Below, piece after piece: positions 44,190-53,795 of a stretch of 64,000 nt of DNA. Origin of the DNA: Talinum fruticosum. Its lineage: Eukaryota > Streptophyta > Magnoliopsida > Caryophyllales > Talinaceae. The translations under genes and the position numbers were made by a program. The notes below the pieces were generated by a model that was not told the DNA's origin, did not search any database, and saw nothing but the letters and a program-made list of their open reading frames with translations. Position 1 is the stretch's first letter; the number at the start of each line of letters is the position of its first letter. The stretch is from assembly GCA_021018815.1 (NCBI GenBank), contig JAITYX010000040.1, positions 5,076,501-5,140,500 on the forward strand. Reading direction: 5' to 3'.

Positions 44190-44902
44190 CACCAATAGCC
44201 TCAATTGTTCCAATATTACTAAAATGTCCCACATTACTACATCCACAACATTTCCATCTCTAACAAGTTTAACAACACAATTCCGTGTTTCACAATAAGT
44301 TACAACAAAGAATATATTACAATGATGTGAAATATAATACAAAGAGTACTCCTCTTTCAGTATTTATGTCAAAAAGTTCATCTATTGTCTTGAAACTTTA
44401 TGGTATAAACTGATTTCAATGTTTATGTCAAAAGGGAAATTTCTATTTACCCAAATTCCTTATATTGTAGTAGATTTAGTTATGTGATTGTCTTTATGAC
44501 GATATTGCTTGCTTGGACATGGGTATGCCATTATCGCCCCACACACCGCCAGCATGAACGCAAGCTCACACGTCGACCAATTCGAAGTTCTAAAGGAGAT
44601 AATTCAGATTTTGCAACCTAATTATATTTTCATGCATGTTTATATTTTGACTAATTAATGTATAATATTATTGAATAATTACTTATAGTGGATGTTTTTG
44701 TTATTTTGGATGAGAGCCGTTATTTACATGCATGTTTATGTTTTTGACTAATTAGTGTATAATCTTGTTGAATGAATGGTGTATATTATGTAAGTGTTGC
44801 GTAACTTGGGCGTGTGGCCGTTGAGTAATTACTTATTTAGTATGTTTTTGTTGTTTCGGATGAGGGCTGCTATCCCAGGAAAATATTTACTTTTAAGGGG
44901 AA
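44190..44902. other. Flank of element B and left part of the CACTA remnant
   Basis: 44190-44345 does not continue the FRS-like fragment. In one minus-strand frame it shows a zinc-knuckle-like CCGCSNVGHFSN, but nothing firm. A short exon-like stretch at about 44552-44630 reads MNASSHVDQFEVLKEIIQIL and could belong to the CACTA ORF. A 96-bp-offset direct repeat lies at 44631-44870. Confidence 0.4.
44631..44870. repeat. Imperfect direct repeat (about 96-bp offset)
   Basis: CATGCATGTTTAT..TTTGACTAATTA.TGTATAAT occurs at 44631 and 44727. AATTACTTAT..ATGTTTTTGTT..GGATGAG.GC occurs at about 44676 and 44825. The second unit holds about 50 extra bases (GTGTTGCGTAACTTGGGCG). Confidence 0.6.
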
Positions 44903-47900
44903 TGTAACACCCCAAAACCCACCCTAGGAGTATTACACCGCCGCAGTTCAACTTCCAAGGCTCATTCACATGTTAGTTTGGCTTTCTAATTCCAACTTAA
45001 GGTAATCAAGGTAATTTTTCAAATTTGTAATATGGACTATCTCCTAGGCTTAAAGTCTTAAAACCCCGCATAAAAATAATACTATAACTCGACGAGCCAC
45101 ACGCTTAGAGTATACAACTCAACGATCACACGCCGGAGTCCAACCAATCGTACGTTAAAACTTAAAACAATCTAAATGGTTCATTATACATCCGGTACAA
45201 ACCGTATGAACTAAATTACAAACTACAATACTTTGAAACATGGAATCCACGTCGGTAACTTGAGTCACTTCAGCAAACAACGAGTAAACAAATGACATGC
45301 AGGAGTCCAGAATAGGCTAAGTACATAACATACGTTACGAGAGTGTACCTGTAACACTAGGGAGGGGAAAAGGGGAAATTTTTGGGGGTGAGCAAACCAC
45401 GAGTAACCCGGAAATTCCTATTCTCTTAAAACGGAAATTCTTTACACATACTACGTACTCATAATAATGAAATCGGTGAAAGTATAATAACGTAATACAA
45501 ATCTAGATACTTTTCAATGAAATCTCCTGAAACCTCTTGCAACTTAAAGATCATAACATTTTAATCATTCAAAAGCACGATTTGCAATCATTATGGGAAT
45601 TGAATCACTTTAAACAAGGTGCCACCTGCAGCTTTCTTTCAAATACTTTAAGTCCTAGGCTAAATAGCTTTTCGGGGCTTTAGAGAATTGAACTAACACC
45701 GGACGGTTTCAAGAGGGTGCGACCGCTTGACTCAAGTGCCCGGACCTATCTCTAGTCAAATACCTAGAAGGCTCCGCTTTCCTCATCAGGAAAGAATCAA
45801 CCTCTCTGGTTGATGGGCATCCTGATACGTAAGGACCCCGTGGCCTAATATACAGGACCACCTCCTTCCTCTAGTCTAAACAATCCTTAGCCTAAAATTC
45901 GATTAAAACCGAAGTGATCACAATCACTTATCAAACTTGGTTTCTATACCATGATCTCAAATCAGATTCACTTCATAAAAGGCATGACACCACGTGCCAC
46001 CCCTCTAAATTCATTTTCTCAAATAAGTTCTGCTTCTTTAGAACACATTTCAAGTTCGAAAAGCATTTATCAAGAATCATTTGCAAGTATCATTTTGCGT
46101 AAACATTTGAACTCTTTTCAAAACTAACTTTCGAGCGTTATTTAGAATCAAATCACTTCACGTGTCAAGCATCTCTATTCTAAGACTTAGCATTCCAAGG
46201 TAGCACTTTAACTCAAGGATTCACCCAAGTACTTAACATCTCATATTCATCGATATTCTATTCAAGCAAGTCTCCTATTTCCCATATACGTAACTCTTGC
46301 TTCACTCTGTGTTCAAGGCCACAATCAATCCATATAGATTCACACTCCCTTAATACTCCTAACTCCTGCCATTTTCCCATACTTTAACGTTTCTTTCTCC
46401 TTAACTGAATTCACTTTCAAGCTTCACTAATTCAGGAATTTAAAACTTCTATGAGTCACAATAACCACAAGTAGTCACCACTTAACCCAAAAGTCACAAC
46501 TTTTCACCAATTGCCATTTTTGCCTCCAATTCTCATATTACGTCTCCACATTACTAATTAAACTCTTTCTTACCCATACTCCACCATATGACTCTTAACT
46601 TCACTTTACCAATCAAATTCCCGTAGCTCCGCTTATCTCCAAGTTTAGTTCAAACTCAAGAATTCGGATACATCTCTAACTCAATTCATCCCAATGACCG
46701 CTTTCTACTTCCACACCTCAATTATGCATGAATTGGGATGAACTCTTACTCCCCTTTTTCTCTAAATCTCTAATTCACAAGATAATTACCTAGAATCCAA
46801 CTCGGAAAAATTGAGGAAGTCAAACAATTCAACTATTACTTCAACCGATATTCTACAACCGAATCACAAGAATTCCATTGTCACAAACTGAATTCCTAAT
46901 TTAACAATCTAATTCGATCAGAATCCCTAATTTCCCAATTCAACCCCTAACAATTCCTTAAATTCATCCCGGGTTCTCAACTCAACCTTAAACAACTACT
47001 AAATCGTTTCGCATTATAAATACTCAATATTCCCAACAAATTCAATTGAATTTCGAAATTAATAATAGTTTAGAGTATAAGATCACCCTCCTCAATTTTA
47101 GGGTTTGCATAGTTGATATGAATGAACTCAAATTGGGTTTCCTGCCTTCCCCTTCTTCTTGTTCTGTCTCGACTCTCTTTTTGTCCCATGCTCTCGATGC
47201 TTAGTTCCTCCCGGTCTTAGTCTCCCTTTGCCTGGTTCTCACTCGACCTCCGACTCCCCTTTGCTTCCTGCTCGCTGGTTCTCGCGCACCGTCACACTAT
47301 CCCCATTTGCACCTTTGTTCTGGTCAGCCTCTCACCCCCTCTTGTTTATGCTTCCTCGCCCATGCTTTCTCTCTCTTCCTCTTTGGTATTTTCGCTCCCC
47401 TTTTCTTTCCTCTCGGCCTCGCCAGCTGTTGCTCGTGCTGTTTAGGTAGGTCGTCGACCTCTTCTTCCTCTTGCTTGCCCTCCTTCTTCCCTCTATCTCA
47501 TCGAGTCTCTCTCTTCCTCTCTGCGTTTGTGTTTTGGTCCTTAATCTCTCGCTTTCCTCGATCTCTCGCATCCCCTTTGATTTCCCTGCTATTCTCGCTC
47601 TCTGCTTCCCTTCTCTGTCTTTGGTTCTTTTTCTTGTTTTAGTCCCAAGCCCTATCTCTCTCTCTCTCTCCTGGTTCTCTCTTTGTCCCGCGACCTTTTA
47701 AGAACAAGCCACCACAACAACCACTTTACACTAATCTTCCCATAAATCTAACACCTAATTCTCCTTCGCTTTTCCTTTCTTCTTTCTTTTAGGGATAATT
47801 TAGATAAAAAATAAAATAGTAAATATAAGTTGTCTCAAGTTTACATCCACTCGGGTTCGGGCAAAAGAGCGAATATAACTCCCAATTAAACTATATAAGC

Positions 47901-47974
47901 ACTTGATAATTGCACAAAATCACCTAATTTAATTTATCTATATAATTAACGTACTTAAAATCTCGGGTCTCACA
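44903..47974 (+). mobile_element. Solo LTR of a Ty3/gypsy element (about 3.07 kb)
   Basis: It begins TGTAACACCCCAAAACCC and ends CTCGGGTCTCACA, the common start and end words of chromovirus-type (Tekay-like) LTRs. Flanks are GGGGAA on the left and GGAAAC on the right, so a GGAA duplication is partly preserved. No PBS, gag or pol is present. The long open frames at 47159-47701 are CT-rich composition only. Confidence 0.7.
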
Positions 47975-48069
47975 GGAAACTATGTCCATTTTATTTTCGG
48001 GATTTTTAGGTTATTTAACTTCTATGTGGTTATCCCATGATTCCAATTGTTATTCTTATTCTTATGCAG

Positions 48070-48383
48070 CTGGCGAAGTGCAAACTAGCTTCTCATCATC
48101 CTCCCTAGAGCATGTTGTGGCATTGAGTGTTGTTTTCCCATGGAGGTCGGATATTGTTGTTCACAGGACACCCCTTACAGCTGATGAGGTGAGGGTGAGT
48201 GTGAAAGACGTCATGCATGAGAAAGCCGAGTGTGAGTTGCCGATTCGAGGACCGAACCTCCACACCGTTGACGACGCAATCAACGCTTTTCTTTGTTGGC
48301 CCAAGAGTTTGGTCATCCTCTCCGGCTTTCTTTACATTCTTATAAACACAACCACTACTATTCCCATTCCTAAAGCTCGCTAA
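48070..48383 (+). pseudogene. CACTA second-ORF exon with DUF8039-like domain
   Basis: After the acceptor TTATGCAG the frame reads GEVQTSFSSSSLEHVVALSV, then TPLTADEVRVSVKDVMH and DDAINAFLCWPKSLVIL. The pattern of a charged strand, V-V.., then DAIxxF..WPKxLV is that of DUF8039, found beside the transposase in plant CACTA elements. Its biochemical role is unknown. The following hydrophobic tail is probably intron. Confidence 0.65.
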
Positions 48384-48644
48384 CTTTTAAAGATCTGATA
48401 GATTAAATATTAAAAAACAATTAATTCATTTTTATTTAAAATATTAGATTTAATTGTTGTTAATATCACGTATATATATTTCTAATTTTTAAATTGATTA
48501 TTCACTAGGATATCGGGGACAGATCCAAGAGTGAGATGAAGGGCATCGGTGGCACTAGCAAATGTTCGATGGCGCCCGTTCGTCAGTCCGAAGAAGTCTC
48601 CTCTCAAATCCATTGAGGAGTCCTACATGGATTAGTGTGCTACT
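48384..48644. other. CACTA interior between DUF8039 exon and Athila-like LTR
   Basis: AT-rich intron-like DNA followed by a stretch around 48510-48620 (RSKSEMKGIGG- and PVRQSEEVSS-type wording) that may be another CACTA exon. No firm call. Confidence 0.4.
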
Positions 48645-50128
48645 TGTTAAACCTCTTTTTATCGGTTTTAAGGCATTATTTAACCTAATTCAGTGATGAT
48701 TTCAATGATATTTGTTTAGTTTTGGGTTAAATCTTGCTCATTTTCTCTTTATCGTCACCTAAACTCATAAATATCTTAATCACGGGTTTTTGGGCTTAAA
48801 TTAGGGAGATTCGAGGTAAATTTGATGAAAAGTGATGAAGAGGAAAGTTCGGGCCTAAGAGGAGGCGAGAAAGGAGCCTATAACTCATCAAGTGAAGTGG
48901 CACATGTAGGCTGTGTGAGATTTGCACAGCTGTGCATACCATCGAGCGAAGGGCTTGAAGTCAAGGAAGGCAAGCACGACTACCCGTGCACACCTTGCAC
49001 GACCGTGCGAGAAGTTATGAAAGTTGAAGTTGCGCACTGACCTACCGTGCAGAAGCTGCACGTGCTGTGCGAAAGACGCCGAAACTCAGGGTTTTCGAAC
49101 GACTGTTGTGCGAAACCTGCACAGCTGTACGAAATTGTGGCTGAAACCACCGCACCGTAGGCCATACGACTTTTGCACGACCATACGACTTCATTGTTTT
49201 CGCAATATTTTAGTTTCCTAATTGTAATTTTGGGACATCTTTTCCATTATTCTAAGTGTTAGCTAAGGTTTTTCGGTAGAGAGCTCTGAGAGGAGACTCA
49301 AGAACTTTTAATATTCGTTATTTACTTAAAGTTTATGTATTATTGAATCGCATCAAGTTGTCATTCGGTAATCGTAATTTCTTCTATTTGTTTTTCTTCA
49401 CAGTTTCTCTTCGTTTTTCCGTGGCTAGTTTCTTTAAATCTTATGAATTGTTTAGTATCATGTTTAGGGGCTAATTGCTCAACTTAGGTTGGGATTGATC
49501 CCTATTATGCCTTGATAATCGTGAATTGTGTACCAATTGAATTGTTCTATGTTTGTTAGGTTAGAATTCACTTCGCTCATCACTTTTCGTTGATTGCCTC
49601 GAAAGAGGACTCATATGCTTTCACTCGGGTTTTGTGAATATCAAAAGATGGAAACTCACCTAGAATGACGTTGTGAACATTTAGAACTTTGATATGAAAA
49701 TAATTAAGTTTTAATCGGGGTTATGAGATGCATTCATTGTGATTTTACGCTTTATTAATCCCATGAAAATAGGCGATTATATTGTGCAAGATTAGTCTTT
49801 GACCTTCGAAACTAGGCGAAGATAGGTTTAATTGGTGTCTCCTCTTTCCAAAGCTGCTCGCATAGGCAAATCTCAAGCGATATTTGATTTTGGTTTCACG
49901 CATAATAGTGTGATTAATCCCAATCTAAGGCTTATTATCCATTGATTCCTCGTAGTTATTTTATTATTAGTTGAATCCACAAACGAAATCTTTGTTGAGC
50001 CGAGTTTCACCTAGATTAGAGTTTTTAGGTGAATTTAGTACTTGAAAGTGAGTTCCTCGTGGACACGACTCTGTACTCGCCGGTTTCTAGCTATAGCTAC
50101 ATCGTGCGCTTGCGGTATTTTCTTAACA
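48645..50128 (+). mobile_element. 5' LTR of an Athila-like Ty3/gypsy element
   Basis: It runs TGTTAAACCTC to TTCTTAACA, 1484 bp, directly followed by a tRNA-Asp-type primer site. It contains a cluster of TGCAC/GTGCA words at 48905-49190 and a pyrimidine-rich end. Its interior segment 49857-49979 recurs at 50905-51027. Confidence 0.82.
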
Positions 50129-50155
50129 AGTTTTACGGCGCCGTTGCCGGGAACT
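50129..50155 (+). promoter_or_regulatory. Primer-binding site, tRNA-Asp type
   Basis: GGCGCCGTTGCCGGGAAC follows the LTR end with a short AGTTTTAC spacer. The known site TGGCGCCGTTGCCGGGG is complementary to the 3' end of tRNA-Asp and is used by Athila/Tat gypsy elements. The first T is changed to C. Confidence 0.85.
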
Positions 50156-50390
50156 CCGTTCTTTTGAGCATTAAGTTTGCTTTAAGACTTGAAGCTAGGT
50201 CTTGTGTTCTTGTTTCAGCACCAATCTTTTCTTGATTTCTGCTTGAACCTGTTTACGCTCGGTATAGTTCTTGTTTTTGCATGCACGGGAGGAGTCGAGG
50301 AGGGAGAGAAATTTCCCATTTGACCTCGAAATCGAAGCGAGCAGTAAGAGCAATCGGTGCAGCTGCGAGAAGCGGAGAAGAGAGGAAAGG

Positions 50391-50908
50391 ATGGCGGAGC
50401 AAGGAGACCAACCGAGACCGCAAGGGGACTATGCCATCCTTAGTGCGTCCCGGGAAATTTTGGCCATTGTTGGGCCGGATGTGGCTGTTGAGGACTTAAG
50501 GTGAAGATGTCGCTAATTCACTTCGTGCGACAAGATGCGTTTGGAGGGCTTCCTAGTGAAAATGCCATCCGACACATCAACTCCTGCTTGGAGAACTGGG
50601 ACCGTGAAGATCAACAACTTCACCGATGAAGCCCTCCGTCTCAAGCTATTTCCTTTTCCCTAAAGGATAGAGCCAAGGACTGGTTGCTAAATGAAGACCC
50701 TAACAAGTATGCTACTTAGGAGGCTTTTTTAAGGCGTTTATGGCAACGTTCTTTCCCCAAGTAAGACCGCCAAATTGAGGAACGATATCTCCACCTTTTA
50801 CTTGGAGGATGGAGAGTCACTCTACGAGGCTTGGGAGTGTTATAAGGATCTCCAAAAGAAGTGTCCTCACCACGGCATTCCCGAATGGATGCTCCTGCGA
50901 AACTGTGC
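50391..50908 (+). pseudogene. Athila-like gag fragment
   Basis: ATG 50391 (MAEQGDQPRPQGDYAILSAS). After frameshifts come FVRQDAFGGLPSENAIRHIN, DRAKDWLLNEDPNKYAT and FLRRLWQRSF, then KLRNDISTFYLEDGESLYEA. These are the gypsy retrotransposon GAG core, including the typical KDWL and WERFKEL-like (WECYKDL) stretches. It ends abruptly at CPHHGIPEWMLL, where LTR sequence begins. Confidence 0.8.
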
Positions 50909-51027
50909 TAGCATAGGCAAATCTCAAGTGGTATTCGATTTTGGTTTCGAGCATAGTAGATTGATTATTCCCAATCTAAGGCTTGTTATCCATTGATTCC
51001 TTGTAGTTATTTTATTATTAGTTGAAT
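50905..51027 (+). repeat. Internal piece of the Athila-like LTR fused to gag
   Basis: GCATAGGCAAATCTCAAG and TCCCAATCTAAGGCTT match LTR positions 49857-49979. The piece is in the same orientation and follows gag with no pol. It marks an internal deletion that removed all of pol and both ends of the 3' LTR. Confidence 0.85.
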
Positions 51028-51173
51028 CAATTTCGAACCCTAATGCCATTATTCAAGGAGTTGGTTTCAGGTAGCATTCAATGAGAGGTAAGTGTACAAA
51101 TAATGAACTAATTAACTAAAGTTTTTATATGGTGTTATACATATATAAAAATGTGTTATTTGTGGTTATCTAG

Positions 51174-51278
51174 CCACCATTGGATGCTCATTACCCTATA
51201 TCCAAGGGCTAATATCGCGTACTTCTTTGATCCTCCGGGTCGTGACGTGAGGGAAGATATCGGTGACATCGTCGGGTC
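51174..51278 (+). pseudogene. CACTA Ulp1-like protease exon 1 (His and Asp)
   Basis: The acceptor is TTATCTAG and the donor GTGAGT. The exon reads HHWMLITLYPRAN, then YFFDPPGRDVREDI. It supplies the catalytic His (HHW) and Asp (FDP) of the C48/Ulp1 fold. In plant CACTA elements this domain lies at the C-terminus of the second protein. Confidence 0.75.
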
Positions 51279-51375
51279 GTGAGTTCATACTTTTAATCAT
51301 TTTATGCTATTTTGTTAATTAGTAATTGTTCAATGGTATGTCTAACTTTAATTTTATTTTTCGATTGAAAAATAG

Positions 51376-51453
51376 TGCTCTAATGCGTTATTATTATGGG
51401 GAGGCGCCAAAGACAAACGAGTGAAATTAAAGCCACTAATTCTCCCTGCCAAG
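51376..51453 (+). pseudogene. CACTA Ulp1-like exon 2
   Basis: It completes the split Ser codon and reads ALMRYYYGEAPKTN. At 51417 AACGAGTG replaces an expected AACAGAGTG (loss of one base, frame break), then KLKPLILPAK. The donor is GTGAGG. Confidence 0.65.
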
Positions 51454-51572
51454 GTGAGGTTCTCTTGGTTATTAGAATCTACTTTAATTGTTTTTCATTT
51501 CATATTACTTGCTAGATACATAAAGTATTAATTAATCCTCTATGTGTTGGGAATATATTTTATTACTCGTAG

Positions 51573-51672
51573 TTCCATATACAACCGGGAAACGTGGAGT
51601 GCAGCTTCTACATTCTCCGAGTGCATGAAAGAGATTGTGACCAAACTCGATTCAAATTCTAGTCCCAAAGAG
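51573..51672 (+). pseudogene. CACTA Ulp1-like exon 3 (catalytic Cys)
   Basis: QPGNVECSFYILR contains the catalytic Cys, with Ser after it instead of the usual Gly. Next come MKEIVTKLDSNSSPKE after a frame break at CTCCGAGTGC. The donor is GTATAC. Confidence 0.7.
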
Positions 51673-51761
51673 GTATACTTGCACTTATAATTGATTATAT
51701 TTTTTTTTCATCTTGATTACACTTGCACTTGACCTAATTAATATGTCTTTTACAACATTAG

Positions 51762-51870
51762 TTACAATATTTCCTAGGAAAGAAGCCACCTACTCCCTAT
51801 ACAGATGCGAGTGCTCAACAAGTTAAAACAAGATTGGGTAGAGTTTGTATATAACCGTATAAAGAAATAG
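51762..51870 (+). pseudogene. CACTA second-ORF terminal exon
   Basis: After the acceptor it reads LQYFLGKKPPTPYTDAS. One extra A at about 51831 shifts the frame. Beyond it WVEFVYNRIKK-stop (51868-51870) is a typical end of CACTA ORF2 proteins. Confidence 0.6.
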
Positions 51871-52039
51871 GTATATATTCACGGTTATATTTCTTCATTA
51901 TTTGATTAGTCAAGTTTGTGATTTTGATAGTCATACGAGTTGTAGGCGTATATATGTACATAGGTATATATATTTTTACACTCGTCTTGTACCATATACA
52001 AAATGTGAAGGAAGTGTTGTCATCGATAAGCATATGATT

Positions 52040-52201
52040 GCGGTTTTTCCATATAAACCGTCATTATATAGTGACCTATGACTATGGTTTTGAACCGTAG
52101 TCAAATGTGGTACATATAACAACGTCCACATACACGACACCGAGTTAATCGTAGTTAAATGTCGTTTTTAATCGTAATTAAAAGTGGTTCCTATAATAGT
52201 G
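52040..52201 (+). repeat. CACTA subterminal repeats and right terminal inverted repeat
   Basis: Degenerate copies of ATCGTAGTTAAATGTGG in both orientations include an imperfect hairpin GACTATGGTT/AACCGTAGTC near 52079-52102. The terminus ends TAGTG at 52201. Such arrays are transposase-binding regions in CACTA elements. Confidence 0.75.
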
Positions 52202-52224
52202 GATGTTCAAGTTTTAATTATTTA

Positions 52225-52860
52225 AATTAATTTATATCCTTGATTAATCTTGGACCAAAGTATTTTTATACTTTGATTTGTTTTTGCAGATTGATAAAAG
52301 TTGATTAATCTCAATTTAAAAAGCAAAACCAACCGGCTTTTTCTTGTTAAACACCAAATGACGGAAAAGCCTTATTTTCAAGATGTCCGATACGTTGTGT
52401 TAGGATTGTTTGTTACCATTTCTAATAAACTTCAACTTTTAGTCTAACTGTTCTTTCCACCCTAGTTTTCAGTCACAACAAGTGGGTTGGATTATTTTTG
52501 AGCCAAGGACCGATGCACAATGTTTATCTCCACAATGATTTTTTTAGGGACTCGGACCATGTGTTATAATGGCTAGGAGCTCTCTTAAGTCAAGAATAAG
52601 GCACAACGGTTATTTGCTTTGCTGAATATAAATAGAAGCCACTTCACAAAACTTAGAGGATTGCTGGAACACAACTCTTAAGTTATATACTCAATCTTTC
52701 TAACTTTCAACTTTGTACGTGGTTTTTCTCAACTTCTAAGTTGAAACAAGAAGTCTTGTAATCGAGTTACATTCTTACTTACCAATTCTTCCGTAAATTC
52801 CCTTGGTCGAGTTGTAAGCGGTAGCTGAACTCGGTTGTACTGACTATAAAGTTTCTCGGT
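52225..52860 (+). repeat. Diverged fragment of a Sirevirus-type LTR
   Basis: It shares TAATCTTGGACCAAAGTATT, GGCTTTTTC, a TATAAATAGAAGCCACTTC promoter and CTTACTTACC..AATTCC with the family LTRs, but at far lower similarity. Both LTR ends are absent, so it is an old remnant or a sister family. Confidence 0.75.
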
Positions 52861-53366
52861 GATGTTTGTTTACGCTGGCGAAGTAAGTTGCTAGGTATGT
52901 GTCCAACTTCAAAGGAGCTTTGATGAGTTTCGGATGTTCCATTAGCCGGATCGCACATCACGGATGCAAAATCAAATACTAATGTCCCGTACGATTAAAG
53001 TCTAACTTTTTAAGGCCCAACAGGAGTAAAATCAAAATATTAAACATAACGACGGAAGAGGTAGAAATGAAAGTTAAGTTTTTTTTTTTACATAAACCAG
53101 AAATTCTTCCGTTTACGTCAAGACACTGACCGCCGCCTTACGGCCGACACCATTGATCGATTTTACTATAGTTTGCTTCGTTAGTTTTTGTGCTTACCTA
53201 CAATAACAGGGGGCTACCATAGAAATTACGTTCGAGTGTTGGCTTCAACTCGGTCTAAGCCGATTATCATTTCAACAACTATTAGTGGAGTTAGGGAACA
53301 ATAATCCTCTAAGCTGTTCTACTAGGCTTAGCAGAGACGCTGGTGCCAAGTCCTCGTGACCCTCAA
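52861..53366. other. Intergenic or eroded gypsy sequence
   Basis: No recognisable domain. A run of ten T at about 53080, then moderately GC DNA leading into the antisense ORF. Possibly the pol-to-ORF spacer of the Tat-like remnant. Confidence 0.4.
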
Positions 53367-53795
53367 CTAGCAGGAATCCCCTATCATGCAAGTAATTATA
53401 GCTTGCCATCTAGGGATAATGATGGACTCAGCATAGGCATACATGTTGCGGTAATGCTTTATCGGATTAGTTAAGCTAACCCGATTCCCAATAAGGATCC
53501 ACCCTAGATACTGCTTACTCTGTTTTAGTAGATATTGATACTTTTCATGAAGATTTTCCGAGGATATGGGAACAACTGGTTTTGTTTGCCTAAAATTGCC
53601 TAGTATGACATCGAACTCTTCGAGCAGGGAGTACAGTTCCTTATCCACGAACCTAAAGATATGGTGATGGCGATCGCAATAAGCTACGATAGTCCTTAAG
53701 AAAGGCCAATAGATTTTCACCTGGCGAATACTAAAGAGGACATTTAGCCCATAATTAGTTAACCTCGACCTATCCATGTTGCTCATCTCATGCAT
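53367..53795 (-). CDS. DUF7745-like (plant mobile-domain-related) ORF fragment
   Basis: A 142-residue open frame: VLFSIRQVKIYWPFLRTIVA, then HHHIFRFVDKELYSLLEEF and DVILG, then LHEKYQYLLKQSKQYLGW. The sequence F-L..I...WD...H.F.F...EL.P.LEEF..ILG is that of DUF7745/PMD-like proteins. In Tat-lineage gypsy elements such extra ORFs are known, often antisense between pol and the 3' LTR. That fits the TGTAGACACC start at 55593. It lacks the protein's C-terminal part. A stand-alone gene fragment is the alternative. Confidence 0.45.
   Translation of the reverse strand: MHEMSNMDRSRLTNYGLNVLFSIRQVKIYWPFLRTIVAYCDRHHHIFRFVDKELYSLLEEFDVILGNFRQTKPVVPISSENLHEKYQYLLKQSKQYLGWILIGNRVSLTNPIKHYRNMYAYAESIIIPRWQAIITCMIGDSC

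Larger units (their letters stand above)
47975..52201 (+). mobile_element. CACTA (En/Spm) transposon remnant, right part
   Basis: The right terminus CCTATAATAGTG at 52190-52201 is the reverse complement of a CACTATTATAGG end. Subterminal repeats (AACCGTAGTCAAATG, ATCGTAGTTAAATG, ATCGTAATTAAAAG) lie at 52040-52190. Inside are exons of the second CACTA protein: a DUF8039-like exon (48070-48383) and Ulp1-like protease exons (51174-51870). The left terminus and the transposase are not in the window. The element is interrupted by the gypsy solo LTR and by the Athila-like remnant. Confidence 0.8.

Noticed and set aside
44190..44345. N-terminal half of the FRS-like fragment on the far side of element B
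   Set aside because: No frame shows the FAR1 DNA-binding domain or the start of the transposase core; only a weak zinc-knuckle-like word is seen.
47159..47701. Several long hydrophobic Leu/Ser-rich frames that could look like membrane proteins
   Set aside because: They are CT-rich composition inside the gypsy solo LTR; alternative frames on both strands are equally open.
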